Of a DNA stretch of 64,000 nucleotides, positions 19,036 through 30,361 are shown piece by piece. Numbering within the stretch: the first letter of the stretch is position 1; the number at the start of each line of letters is the position of its first letter. The position numbers and the translations under genes are program-made. The notes under the pieces were generated by a model. The model was not told the origin of the DNA and did not search any database. It saw only the letters and a program-made list of their open reading frames with translations. The DNA is from Rhodoplanes sp963712435 (GTDB lineage Bacteria > Pseudomonadota > Alphaproteobacteria > Rhizobiales > Xanthobacteraceae). Location of the stretch: the NCBI GenBank assembly GCA_963712435.1, contig CAVQIB010000010.1, forward strand, positions 62,001 through 126,000, read 5' to 3'.

Positions 19036-20400
19036 GTGAACCTGTACGCGAAGCTGTGCGAACGTGAAGCGGCCGGGCGGCCGGTCACCGTCGGCGTGAT
19101 CGGCGCGGGCAAGTTCGGCGCGATGTTCCTGGCCCAGGCGCGGCTCACCCGCGGGATGCATGTCGTCGGCGTCGCCGACCTCGATCCGGCGCGCGCCCGC
19201 GCGCAGCTTGCGGCCGCCGGCTGGGACGCGCCGCGCTATGCCGCAGCGTCGCTCGGCGAGGCGCTGCGAACGGGCGGGACCCATGTGGGGCCGGACGCCG
19301 AGGCGCTGATCGCGCTTGCCGAAGTCGAGGTGATCGTCGAAGCGACCGGCGTGCCCGCGGCCGGCATACGGCATGCGCTCGCGGCGATCCGCCACGGCAA
19401 GCATATCGTCATGGTCAATGTCGAGGCCGACGCCCTGGTCGGCCCCCTGCTCGCGCGCAAGGCGCGCCAGGCGGGCGTCGTCTACAGCCTCGCCTGGGGC
19501 GACCAGCCGGCCCTGATCTGCGAGCAGGTCGACTGGGCGCGCGCCTGCGGCTTCCATGTGGTCGCAGCCGGCAAGGGCACGCGCTACGAGCCGCATTACC
19601 ACCGCTCGACCCCCGACACGGTGTGGGACATCCTCGACAAGTACCTGCAGATCAAGGACCGCGGCTCGATCAACCCGAAAATGTTCAACAGCTTCATCGA
19701 CGGGACGAAGTCCGCGATCGAGATGACGGCGGTCTGCAACGCCACCGGCCTCAGGCCGCAGAGCGGGGGCCTGACCTTCCCGCCGGCAAGCCGGTTCGAC
19801 CTCGCCGATGTCTGCAAGCCGCGCGACGCGGGAGGCGTGCTGGAAGGGCCGGGCGTCACCGAGGTCGTTTCGTCGGTCGACCGGGAGGGCCGCGACGTGC
19901 CGCATCATCTCGCTCTCGGCACCTATGTCGTGATCGAAGGCGAGACCGACTATGCGCGCCGGTGCTTTCGCGAATACGCCATGCTGCCGGACCGGAGCGG
20001 CCGCTACGCCGCGCTCTACCGGCCGATCCACATGATCGGGCTCGAGCTCGGCATCTCGGTCGCGAGCGCAGCGCTGCGCCGCGAGCCGACCGGCGCGCCG
20101 AACGGCTTCCGCTCGGATGTCGTGGCGACCGCCAAGCGCGACCTGAAGGCGGGCGAAGTCCTCGATGGCGAGGGCGGCTTCTGCGTCTGGGGCCGGCAGA
20201 CGCCCGCCGAGCATTCCCTCGCCGGGGACTTCCTGCCGCTCGGGCTTGCGCACAACATCGCGCTCACGCGCGACGCGCCCGAAGGCGCGCCGCTGCGCTG
20301 GTCCGACGTCGCCGTCGATGCGGGCGACTTTACCGTGCAGACCCGCCGGGAGATGGAGGCGGTGTTTGCGCCGAGCCCGGCCGCGGCAAGGACGGCGTGA
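19036..20400 (+). CDS. Homoserine-dehydrogenase-like oxidoreductase with C-terminal SAF domain (COG4091)
   Basis: 454 residues. The N-terminal Rossmann domain has VTVGVIGAGKFGAMFLAQA and later VEVIVEATGVPAAGIRHAL. A middle catalytic region (AWGDQPALICEQVDWARACG) resembles homoserine dehydrogenase, and the end is a SAF domain (VVATAKRDLKAGEVLDGEGG). COG4091 proteins are predicted NAD(P)-dependent dehydrogenases and some lie in sugar-acid catabolic clusters. It converges on a cupin gene and the remnant of a RuBisCO-like protein, which fits a former sugar-acid locus. GTG 19036 follows GGAGAG. Confidence 0.8.
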   Translation: MNLYAKLCEREAAGRPVTVGVIGAGKFGAMFLAQARLTRGMHVVGVADLDPARARAQLAAAGWDAPRYAAASLGEALRTGGTHVGPDAEALIALAEVEVIVEATGVPAAGIRHALAAIRHGKHIVMVNVEADALVGPLLARKARQAGVVYSLAWGDQPALICEQVDWARACGFHVVAAGKGTRYEPHYHRSTPDTVWDILDKYLQIKDRGSINPKMFNSFIDGTKSAIEMTAVCNATGLRPQSGGLTFPPASRFDLADVCKPRDAGGVLEGPGVTEVVSSVDREGRDVPHHLALGTYVVIEGETDYARRCFREYAMLPDRSGRYAALYRPIHMIGLELGISVASAALRREPTGAPNGFRSDVVATAKRDLKAGEVLDGEGGFCVWGRQTPAEHSLAGDFLPLGLAHNIALTRDAPEGAPLRWSDVAVDAGDFTVQTRREMEAVFAPSPAAARTA

Positions 20401-20865
20401 TCAGTCCGGCTCGCCGCGCAGGAAGGCGGCGATCGCCGGATCGCCCTCCAGATAGGCAAGCTCGCTCGGCGACGGCAGTTCGGGCTGATCGCGCGCCGCA
20501 TTGACGAGGCAGAGAAAGCCCAAAGGCTCGCCCAAGGTGGCGCGGAACTGGTGCCAGGTCGTGGGCGGCACCGTGACGAGGTCGCGTTCCCCGATCCGGC
20601 TCACCTTGTGGCCGACCAGGCAGTGGCCGCGGCCGCGCAGGATCAGCACCGCGTGCATATGCTCGTGGCGTTCGAGCGTGGAGAAGCCGCCGGGCGCGAT
20701 CTCGAAATAGCGCAGTTCGCCGGCGAGCGCCGCGTGGGCGAACAGGACTTGCCGCGTCACCCCCTCGAACAAGCCGCGCCCGTCCTCCTTGTAGGCGACG
20801 CGCTCGACGCCATCCCAGCCGAAATCGGAATGGGCCCTGCGATGGATGGGATGATCGGAACTCAT
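20401..20865 (-). CDS. Cupin-domain protein
   Basis: 154 residues. One cupin barrel with motif 1 G(X)..HEHMHAVLILRGRG (two to three His plus Glu-type ligands) and motif 2 VPPTTWHQFRATLGEP. This would bind one divalent metal. Typical of small isomerases, lyases or regulators in sugar-acid pathways; the substrate is unknown. Its ATG overlaps the TGA of the upstream RuBisCO-like fragment (ATGA), showing that the two were once translationally coupled. The stop directly abuts the convergent COG4091 gene. Confidence 0.83.
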   Translation of the reverse strand: MSSDHPIHRRAHSDFGWDGVERVAYKEDGRGLFEGVTRQVLFAHAALAGELRYFEIAPGGFSTLERHEHMHAVLILRGRGHCLVGHKVSRIGERDLVTVPPTTWHQFRATLGEPLGFLCLVNAARDQPELPSPSELAYLEGDPAIAAFLRGEPD

Positions 20866-21056
20866 GATCGCTCGCTGTAAGGATGGTTGCGCACCGCCGC
20901 CACAAAGGCCGCAGTCTCCTCGACGAGCCGCTCGCCGGCCGCGAGCAGCGCGCCGCCGATCAAAAGCATAGTCTCGGCTCCGTAGAAATCGAGCATTTCC
21001 GACGCGCGGCCGCGGTTCATGCCGCCGGCGAGCACAGCATGGCGGTTCGACCCGCC
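20862..21056 (-). pseudogene. C-terminal remnant of a RuBisCO-like protein
   Basis: An open frame of about 62 codons with no start of its own: RHAVLAGGMNRGRASEMLDF, then YGAETMLLIGGALLAAGERL, ending RNHPYSERS. The order AGGM..R..E(M/L)LD.YG.(D/E)(T/V)M.LIGG.L...G..L.E matches the C-terminal barrel end of type IV RuBisCO-like proteins of the sugar-acid (OiaX-like) group. Everything upstream (about 350 residues) is gone, replaced by the end of the acyl-CoA hydratase gene. The retained stop still overlaps the cupin start. I infer a deletion that removed most of the gene; a very short functional peptide is unlikely. Confidence 0.6.
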
Positions 21057-21057
21057 G

Positions 21058-21849
21058 TCACGGCTTCAAAGCCCAGGGTGGCGGGCGCTTCTCGCGAAAC
21101 GCGGCGCGGCCTTCAACGCCTTCGGCGGCGTCGAACAGCCGCCGGAAGCCTAACTGCAACTCGTCGATTAGCTCCCGTGTCGGCGTCATATCCGCAAGCT
21201 CGCTCAGTTCGCGCTTGGTCGCGGCCGTCGCCGCGGGCGCCGACTGCAGCACGTCCGCCAGCAATGCGTCGAGCGCGCGGTCGCCCGCGCCGGTCGCGTA
21301 GAGTCGATGCGCCACGCCCATCGCAAGCGCTTCCTGAGCGTCGAACCGCTCGGCGGTGATGAGATAGCGGCGCAGATTGCGCGCCCCCAGCGCGCGGGCA
21401 AAGAACGGGATATAGGGGCTCACGCCAAAGCCCAGCCGCAGCTCCGGGAGCGAGAAGAACGAATCCTCCGCCGCGAAAAGCACGTCGCAGCAGGCCGCGA
21501 GCGCGAAGCCGCCGCCGAAACAAGCGCCGTGAACGAGCGCGATGGTCGGCTTGGGACAGGCGTCGAGGGCGAGGCAGACATGCGGCATCAGCACCTGCGA
21601 CGCATCCCCCGCTGCCGTATGCACGAGCGGATCGTCGACGAGGTCGCCCCCGACGCAGAAATGCTTGCCGGCCCCGCGCAGCACGAGCGCGCGGATGTCG
21701 GCCGCCGCCCCCAGCCGCGCGATCTCCGTCACGAGACGATCGAGCATGCGCCGATTATAGGCGTTGCCCTTGTCCGGCCGGTTGAGCGTGAGCGTCGCAA
21801 CGCCGCGGTCGTCGATGGCGGCGAGCACGGGCTCGCAGGGCGCAGTCAT
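21058..21849 (-). CDS. Enoyl-CoA hydratase/isomerase family protein
   Basis: 263 residues of crotonase fold. The N-terminal TLTLNRPDKGNAYNRRML is followed by oxyanion-hole segments GAGKHFCVGGDLVDDP and VHGACFGGGFALAACCDVLFA. FFSLPELRLGF carries a Glu at the usual second catalytic Glu site; the first Glu position appears altered. Residue differences mean it could be an isomerase, thioesterase or other crotonase. The start ATG 21849 is chosen from the conserved N-terminus. It follows a hydratase gene on the same strand by 37 bases and probably shares its transcript. Confidence 0.82.
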   Translation of the reverse strand: MTAPCEPVLAAIDDRGVATLTLNRPDKGNAYNRRMLDRLVTEIARLGAAADIRALVLRGAGKHFCVGGDLVDDPLVHTAAGDASQVLMPHVCLALDACPKPTIALVHGACFGGGFALAACCDVLFAAEDSFFSLPELRLGFGVSPYIPFFARALGARNLRRYLITAERFDAQEALAMGVAHRLYATGAGDRALDALLADVLQSAPAATAATKRELSELADMTPTRELIDELQLGFRRLFDAAEGVEGRAAFREKRPPPWALKP

Positions 21850-21886
21850 TGCAGGGTCCATCCTCGCGGTTTCGGGGCGGGCGGGC

Positions 21887-22738
21887 TCACTCGCGCAGCG
21901 TGGCGAGACCGTTGGCAAGCACGATCTCGTCGCGCCCGACCGCCCGGCATTGAAAGGAGATGCGCGCCGGCTCGGACCACAGTTCGGTGCGAATGGTCTC
22001 GCCCGGAAAAACCGGACGAGAGAAGCGCGCCGAAATGCTCGCGAGCCGGTCCGCCCGGTAATCGAGCTGGCGCAGGATCGCATGCGCCGCGATCCCGAAC
22101 GTCGCCGCCCCGTGCAGGATCGGCCGCGGAAACCCGGCGGCATTCGCGCGCTGCGGATCGGCATGCAGCGGATTTTCGTCCCCCGTCAGCCGGTAAAGCA
22201 GGGCGAGATTGGGCGGCGTCGGCAGATCGCAGATGCGCGTGGGCGGGCCGTCCGGGATTGCCGGCGGCTCCGGCAATGTGGTCACGCGGCCGCCGAAGCC
22301 GCCATGCTTGCGCGCGAGCAGATTGCTCTCCACGCAGGCGACCGGCGTCCCGTCGCGCGCGAGGAGTTCGCGCGTCGCAAGAACGATCGCCGGTCCGCCC
22401 GGCCCGCGGTCGATCACTTCCTTGATGCGGGGCCGGCTGACGAGCGCGTCGGCCGGCGCCAGCGGGCGCGCCAGCGTGACCTTCAGTTCGGCCGCCACGA
22501 CCATGGTCTCGTCGAGACCGAACGCCGGGTCGGTCATGCGGCCGGGCCAGCCGAGCACGGCGGCCATGGTGGGAAAGGCTTCGAGCCCGCGCTCGTACAC
22601 GAATTTGAGCTGGCCGGGATCGAGCGGATCCATGCCGAGCCCGATGCCGAGGGCGTAGAGAATGCAATCGCGCGGCCCATAGTCCACGGCGATGTCGGCC
22701 GGCCGGTAGGCCATGATGCGGTCGTAGTTCAACGCCAT
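21887..22738 (-). CDS. MaoC-like acyl-CoA hydratase (hydratase-2 type, double hotdog)
   Basis: 283 residues with two hotdog modules. The N-terminal half contains YGPRDCILYALGIGLGMDPLD; the C-terminal half has the hydratase-2 catalytic motif YRLTGDENPLHADPQRANAAGFPRPILHG with the conserved Asp and His. This is the layout of the (R)-specific enoyl-CoA hydratase part of peroxisomal MFE-2 and of bacterial relatives acting on long or branched acyl-CoA. Starts MALNYDRIMAYRPADIAVDY. With the adjacent crotonase it suggests fatty or branched acyl-CoA breakdown. Confidence 0.84.
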   Translation of the reverse strand: MALNYDRIMAYRPADIAVDYGPRDCILYALGIGLGMDPLDPGQLKFVYERGLEAFPTMAAVLGWPGRMTDPAFGLDETMVVAAELKVTLARPLAPADALVSRPRIKEVIDRGPGGPAIVLATRELLARDGTPVACVESNLLARKHGGFGGRVTTLPEPPAIPDGPPTRICDLPTPPNLALLYRLTGDENPLHADPQRANAAGFPRPILHGAATFGIAAHAILRQLDYRADRLASISARFSRPVFPGETIRTELWSEPARISFQCRAVGRDEIVLANGLATLRE

Positions 22739-22757
22739 CGCCGCGCCGCTTTCGTTG

Positions 22758-24593
22758 TCACCCCGCGACGGCGCGCAGGCCGCCCTCGGTCGGATCGACG
22801 CTCCGCTGGTCCGACGCTCTCAACTGGTAGAACGCGGCGTAACGCTGCCCCTTGCGGATGAGTTCGTCATGGCGGCCGAACTCGACGATCACGCCGTCTT
22901 CAACCACATGGATCATGTCCGCATGCGCGATCGTGTAGAGCCGATGAGCGATCATGAGCGTCGTGCGGCCCTTGATCAGCTCCGCCATCGCCGCCTGCAC
23001 GAGATATTCCGACTGGCTGTCGAGCGAGGCGGTCGGCTCGTCGAGCAGGATGATCGGCGCGTTGCGAATGAGGGCGCGCGCAATGGCGATGCGCTGGCGC
23101 TGTCCGCCCGAGAGCTGCGCGCCCTGTTCGCCCACTTTGGTCTCGTATCCCTCCGGAAAGGTGGCGATGAACTCGTGCGCATGCGCGCCGCGCGCGGCGG
23201 CGAGAATCTCGTCCTCCGTCGCCCCGGGCCGGCCGAGCGCGATGTTCTCGCGGATCGTTCCGTGGAACAGGAACACGTCCTGGCCGACATAGGCGATGTG
23301 GCGGCGCAGCGACTGCGCGGACACCGTCGAGATGTCCTGGCCGTCGATGCGCACGGTTCCGCCCTGCACTTCGTACAGTCCGAGCAGCACGTTGAAGATC
23401 GTCGACTTGCCGCCGCCCGACGCGCCGACAAAGGCGGTGACCGAACGCGGCGCAGCGGCGAATGACATGCCGCGCAACACGGGCTCGCCGGGGCGATAGC
23501 CGAACGTCACGTCGGCGAACTCGATCCGGCCGCCCGTCACCTCGAGCTCGCGCGCAGCGCTTCGCGCCGAGCGGGCCGGCAGGTCGAGAAGCTCGAACAG
23601 GATGCGCACGCCGGTCAGCCCGTTCTGCAGTTCGAGGTTGAGCCGGGCGAGGCGCTTGGCCGGCTCGTAAGCGAGAATGAACGCGGTGATGAAGGAGGTG
23701 AACCCGCCGGGCGCGCTGCCGAGCACGAGCACATTGTAGCCGCCGATCAGCAGGACGCCCGCGATCGCGATGCCGCCGAGCGTTTCCATCAGCGGCGTTC
23801 CGCGATTGGAGACGCGCGCGAGCTTGTTGGAGGCGCGCTCGATCTCGTCGACATGCGCGAAGACGTTCGCGCGCATCACGTCTTCGAGGTTGAACGCCTT
23901 GATGATCTTGAAGCCCTGCACCGTCTCCTGCAGCGATTGCAGGACGAGCATATTGCCGCCGAACTGGGCGAGCGTGATGCTGCGCACCCGCTTGATCAGC
24001 TTGCGCAGGAACAGCACCGCGGGCGGCAGCACGATCAGCGCGCCGATCGACAGGAGCGGCGCCCCGTAGACCATCACCGCGCCGAGCGCGACGAAGGTGA
24101 GAAGATCGCGGCCGATGGCGGTGACGAGGAGATTGAGGACGGCGGAGGCGGAATTGGCCCCATAGCTGACGCGCGCGCCGAATTGGGAGGAATGCTTGTC
24201 GGCGAAGAACGCCATGTCCTGCTGCAACAGCTTGTCGAACATGCGCCTTTGATTGGCGGCGATGATCTGATTGCTGATCCGCGCAAGCGTCACCGCCTGG
24301 CCGTAATTCGCGAACCCCTTGAGCGCGAAGATGACGATCGCGAGGCCCGCGACGACGGCGATGCCGAAGAAATTGCGGCTGACATAGGCCTGGTCGATCG
24401 CGCTCCCGATCAGATAGGCCGTCGCCGCCGTGCATCCCGCTCCGAGCGCCATGAAGGAAAAGGCGAGCGCGTAGCGCTTCCAATAGGCGCGACCGTAATC
24501 ATCGACGAGGCGCGCGACCGCCCCGGCCGTGCCCGAGGGATCCGCGAGCCGTTCGCGCAACGCATTCCGGGCTCGCCTGAAAAAGTTTTGCAT
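22758..24593 (-). CDS. MsbA-like ABC exporter (fused membrane and ATPase domains)
   Basis: 611 residues. Six transmembrane helices occupy residues ~40-340 (ABC type 1 exporter fold; YGQAVTLARISNQIIAANQRR, ELQNGLTGVRILFELLD). The ATPase has Walker A GASGGGKST, Q-loop VGQDVFLF, signature LSGGQRQRIAIARAL, Walker B IILLDEP and switch AHRL. The half-transporter would work as a homodimer, most like lipid-A/lipid flippases of the MsbA group. ATG 24593 gives MQNFFRRARNALRERL. It lies just downstream of lptF on the same strand, so a role in envelope lipid or LPS export is plausible. Confidence 0.87.
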   Translation of the reverse strand: MQNFFRRARNALRERLADPSGTAGAVARLVDDYGRAYWKRYALAFSFMALGAGCTAATAYLIGSAIDQAYVSRNFFGIAVVAGLAIVIFALKGFANYGQAVTLARISNQIIAANQRRMFDKLLQQDMAFFADKHSSQFGARVSYGANSASAVLNLLVTAIGRDLLTFVALGAVMVYGAPLLSIGALIVLPPAVLFLRKLIKRVRSITLAQFGGNMLVLQSLQETVQGFKIIKAFNLEDVMRANVFAHVDEIERASNKLARVSNRGTPLMETLGGIAIAGVLLIGGYNVLVLGSAPGGFTSFITAFILAYEPAKRLARLNLELQNGLTGVRILFELLDLPARSARSAARELEVTGGRIEFADVTFGYRPGEPVLRGMSFAAAPRSVTAFVGASGGGKSTIFNVLLGLYEVQGGTVRIDGQDISTVSAQSLRRHIAYVGQDVFLFHGTIRENIALGRPGATEDEILAAARGAHAHEFIATFPEGYETKVGEQGAQLSGGQRQRIAIARALIRNAPIILLDEPTASLDSQSEYLVQAAMAELIKGRTTLMIAHRLYTIAHADMIHVVEDGVIVEFGRHDELIRKGQRYAAFYQLRASDQRSVDPTEGGLRAVAG

Positions 24594-24679
24594 GCAGGAC
24601 TCACAATACGACCGGCCGGCGACGAACTTAGTCGATCGGCCGATCCGGGCACAACAGCGAACGTTCCTTTCGGGCGGAC

Positions 24680-25849
24680 TTAGCGCGGCGCGAGCCGAGC
24701 GAGCTTGGCGAACCTGCCAAGCCACCGGTTGCTGAGGCTGGTCAGATCGATTTTGCTTTCCACATCGAGCCCGCCGCCTTTGTAGATCGCGACAAGCCCG
24801 AATGCGAGGGTCAGGATCACCGCCGGATACACGGCGTACAGCACGGCCGGCGCGCTCTGGCCGAGCGCCGTGCAGAGGAAGCCGAAGATGCGCAGCGCGA
24901 ACACCCCGGCGCACACAACCATGATCGAGACGAGCCCTCCCTGTCGCGTGGTGCGCGGGATGCAGAGCACGACGAAGGCGATCACCACGAATGCGAACGG
25001 ATACAGCGGCGCGACCAGCCGGTCATGCATTTCGACGCTGAACTGCGCGCCGGCGGCCTTCAGCAACGGGTCGTCCGCGTCCGGAGCGAGCAGCTCCCAG
25101 AGGTACTTTTCGCGCAGCCCATAGGAAATGCGCGACGCGACGGTGTAGGGCGACAGGTCGAAGGCATAGCGCTCGAACTGGACCATGGTGGGGTCGCGGT
25201 CGACGGCGCGGCGGCGTTGCACCCAGCCGTCGCTCATGACGAGGAAGGTCCCGACCTTGCTCTGGACGATGTTTCCCTGCTCGGCGATCACCGTCGTCCG
25301 CTCATTGGCGTTGCGCGAGTCGTCGATCAGGATGCCGCCGAACTGGCTGTCGCTGCGTTTCTCGCGGATATTGAAGGTGAGTCCTCTCTCGATCGACGTG
25401 AAGGTGCCGGGCCGCACGATATTGGCCACCAGATCCGCCCTCACCCGGCTGAGCTGCTGAACGAGCTCGCGCTGCAGCCTTGGGGAGACATAGGCGCCGA
25501 TCAACACGACGAAGATCGAGACCACCGCAGCGAGCATCAGGAAGGGGCGAAACAGCCGCCCGGGCGAAATGCCCGCCGCGCTCATGACCACCAGCTCGGA
25601 ATCGTTGTTGAGCCGCACAAGCGTGTGAAGGACGGCCATCAGCATCGCGATCGGCGCGAGCACCAGCATGAGGCCGGGAATGATCAGGCTCGTAATCGAG
25701 AAGAAGACGAGCACGGTCTGGCCCTGTCCGGTGATCAGATCGATCTGGCGGAGGATCTGGGTCACCCAGATCACCGCGGTCAGACTGATCAGGACGACCA
25801 GGAAGCTGTTGAAGCTGGTCCGGAAAACGTATTTGTCGAGCGAATCCAT
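24680..25849 (-). CDS. lptF: LPS export permease LptF
   Basis: 389 residues of the YjgP/YjgQ family. Transmembrane helices near both ends (FLVVLISLTAVIWVTQIL; LILAPIAMLMAVLHTL region; FAFVVIAFVVLCIP; VYPAVILTLAFGLVAIY) flank a periplasmic beta-jellyroll (RGLTFNIREKRSDSQFGGIL). The conserved NNDSELVVMSAAGISPGRLFRP loop is the LptB contact. LptF with LptG and LptB extracts LPS toward the LptC-A-D bridge. Start at ATG 25849, not 25876. The usual partner lptG is not adjacent; an MsbA-like exporter is there instead. Confidence 0.86.
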   Translation of the reverse strand: MDSLDKYVFRTSFNSFLVVLISLTAVIWVTQILRQIDLITGQGQTVLVFFSITSLIIPGLMLVLAPIAMLMAVLHTLVRLNNDSELVVMSAAGISPGRLFRPFLMLAAVVSIFVVLIGAYVSPRLQRELVQQLSRVRADLVANIVRPGTFTSIERGLTFNIREKRSDSQFGGILIDDSRNANERTTVIAEQGNIVQSKVGTFLVMSDGWVQRRRAVDRDPTMVQFERYAFDLSPYTVASRISYGLREKYLWELLAPDADDPLLKAAGAQFSVEMHDRLVAPLYPFAFVVIAFVVLCIPRTTRQGGLVSIMVVCAGVFALRIFGFLCTALGQSAPAVLYAVYPAVILTLAFGLVAIYKGGGLDVESKIDLTSLSNRWLGRFAKLARLAPR

Positions 25850-26071
25850 ATGCCCCTTCGCCGCGCGCCCTTGCAACCGCCCGACCGGCAGGCGAAATCT
25901 GGCGCGATCTTATAGGCCATGTTGTGGCGGCCGGCGCCTGCCGATTCCGCTCCCTCCTGCGCAGCCTCCGGAATCGGCTGTGCGGAACCGATCATAAAGC
26001 CGGGCGTATTGTTGACAGATCGCAGATTTGGCGGCACCACATCCATTACGATATAGAGGATATCGCGTACT

Positions 26072-26220
26072 CTCGACGGGAGAGATCGGTCCGCCGACGC
26101 CGAAGGAGCAACCGCCCCGGAAACTCTCAGGCAAAAGGACCGTCGAGAGGTCTAAATCTGGAAAGTGACGCCCTGGTGGCGTCCGCCGACGGGATAACGT
26201 TCTCAGGCACACATACAGAT
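26072..26220 (+). promoter_or_regulatory. Tandem glycine riboswitch
   Basis: Two aptamers. Aptamer I closes with CTCTCGACGG (26072-26081) and CCGTCGAGAG (26140-26149), a perfect ten-base P1, and contains the core GGAAACTCTCAGGCAAAAGGACC. Aptamer II closes with ATCTG (26156-26160) and CAGAT (26216-26220) and contains CGTTCTCAGGCACA. A linker of six bases joins them. This is the standard cooperative glycine sensor that switches on glycine cleavage genes; gcvP starts 218 bases downstream. Confidence 0.93.
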
Positions 26221-26221
26221 G

Positions 26222-26260
26222 GGGCGCCGTGGCGAGCCGAACTCGCGGGAGGCGCCCTTT
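26222..26260 (+). terminator. Expression-platform terminator hairpin
   Basis: GGGCGCC (26222-26228) pairs with GGCGCCC (26251-26257), an inner stem pairs GCGAG with CTCGC, and TTT follows. It begins right after aptamer II, so glycine binding could control read-through into gcvP. The U-tract is short, so termination may be partial. Confidence 0.65.
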
Positions 26261-26438
26261 GACCTGTTTCGACCCTCGATCGATGTCGCTGACGCCGCCT
26301 GCCGACGGCGGTAGGCGATCGGACCGGCCTGCCCCGCAACGCCGTCGCAACGCCCAAGCGCGCGCGGTCGTGCGCGCAAGGCCCTGAGCAGCCCGTTTGG
26401 AATTGACGCAAATAATCGACGCAAAGCGAGGAAGAGCC

Positions 26439-29324
<2,886 letters not shown>

Positions 29325-29390
29325 TCAAAGGCAGTTGGGGTCTTGAGCGCCGTCGCGGATTGTGTACTGCAAACCGATCCCTCAACGCAC

Positions 29391-29533
29391 CTCTCCCCGC
29401 CGGGAGAGGTCGGCGAACATCGAGCATAGCGAAGATGCGAGCCGGGTGAGGGGGACGATGACCCTCGCAATAACCCTCACCCGGATTCCTCGCTCCGCTC
29501 GGAATCCGACCTCTCCCCGCCGGGGAGAGGTGA
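29391..29533. repeat. Composite palindromic repeat (family B)
   Basis: CCTCTCCCCGCCGGGAGAGG opens the element and GACCTCTCCCCGCCGGGGAG closes it. Between them, GCCGGGTGAGGG (about 29437-29448) and CCCTCACCCGGA (29474-29485) are inverted copies. The whole can fold into a large cruciform. Related short copies are near 31963, 46332-46462 and 54904-54926. It lies between the convergent gcvP and nth genes and may end transcripts from both sides. Confidence 0.7.
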
Positions 29534-29591
29534 AATGACAAGCTCGGCGCGCCACGCGTGAATTGGCGCCCAGCGCTTGGTGCGCCGAAGG

Positions 29592-30326
29592 TCACACCTG
29601 CCGTGTTTTCTCCGGCCAGCGGCAGAGATCGTTGATGAGGCAGGCGGGGCAGCGGGGGCGCAGCGCCGTGCAGACATAGCGCCCGTGCAGGATGAGCCAG
29701 TGATGGGCGTGGCGCTTGTAGGCCGCCGGCGTCACCGCTTCGAGCCGGGTCTCGACGTCGCGCGGGGTTTTTCCCGGCGCGAGCCCGGTGCGGTTGCACA
29801 CGCGGAACACATGGGTGTCGACCGCGATCGTCTCTTCGCCGAAGGCGATGTTGAGCACCACATTGGCGGTCTTGCGCCCGACGCCCGGGAGTTGTTCGAG
29901 CGCCTCGCGCAGCGGCGGCACCATGCCGCCGTGCTCGGCGATCAATTGCCGCGAGAGGGCGATCACGTTCTTCGCCTTCATGCGGTAGAGGCCGATCGTC
30001 TTGATCAGGCCTTGCAGCCGCTCCTCGCCGAGCGCGACCATCTTCTCGGGCGTGTCGGCGACGGCGAACAGCGATTTCGTCGCCTTGTTGACGCCTGCGT
30101 CGGTCGCCTGCGCCGACAGCACCACGGCGACCAGCAGCGTGTAGGGATTGATGTGCTGGAGTTCCCCTTTCGGCTCGGGATTGGCCTGCCGGAAGCGGCG
30201 GAACGCCTCCTCGATCTCCGCCGCGCCCCACGGCTTGACCTTGCCGCGGGCGGACCGTCGCGGCGGTTTTGCGGGCGCGGACCGGGCCGCACGAACCGGG
30301 GGCTTGCGGATTGGCTTGCGTGTCAT
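29592..30326 (-). CDS. nth: Endonuclease III (base-excision DNA glycosylase/AP lyase)
   Basis: 244 residues. Removes oxidised pyrimidines and nicks the abasic site. The helix-hairpin-helix LEQLPGVGRKTANVVL holds catalytic Lys152, and AVDTHVFR supplies Asp170. The C-terminal [4Fe-4S] loop has Cys219, Cys226, Cys229 and Cys235 with the required C-x6-C-x2-C-x5-C spacing. A 30-residue basic Arg/Lys/Pro tail precedes the core. Divergent from a DUF2244 gene with only about 35 bases between starts, an arrangement common in Rhizobiales. Confidence 0.95.
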   Translation of the reverse strand: MTRKPIRKPPVRAARSAPAKPPRRSARGKVKPWGAAEIEEAFRRFRQANPEPKGELQHINPYTLLVAVVLSAQATDAGVNKATKSLFAVADTPEKMVALGEERLQGLIKTIGLYRMKAKNVIALSRQLIAEHGGMVPPLREALEQLPGVGRKTANVVLNIAFGEETIAVDTHVFRVCNRTGLAPGKTPRDVETRLEAVTPAAYKRHAHHWLILHGRYVCTALRPRCPACLINDLCRWPEKTRQV

Positions 30327-30361
30327 AGTCTCAAGGACTTTTCAGGGAGACGATCCGACCC

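Noticed and set aside
18190..20253. A 687-codon open frame on the minus strand
   Set aside because: Complement of hisE, YqaA and the COG4091 gene; composition is Arg/Asp/Ala-rich and shows no recognisable motif.
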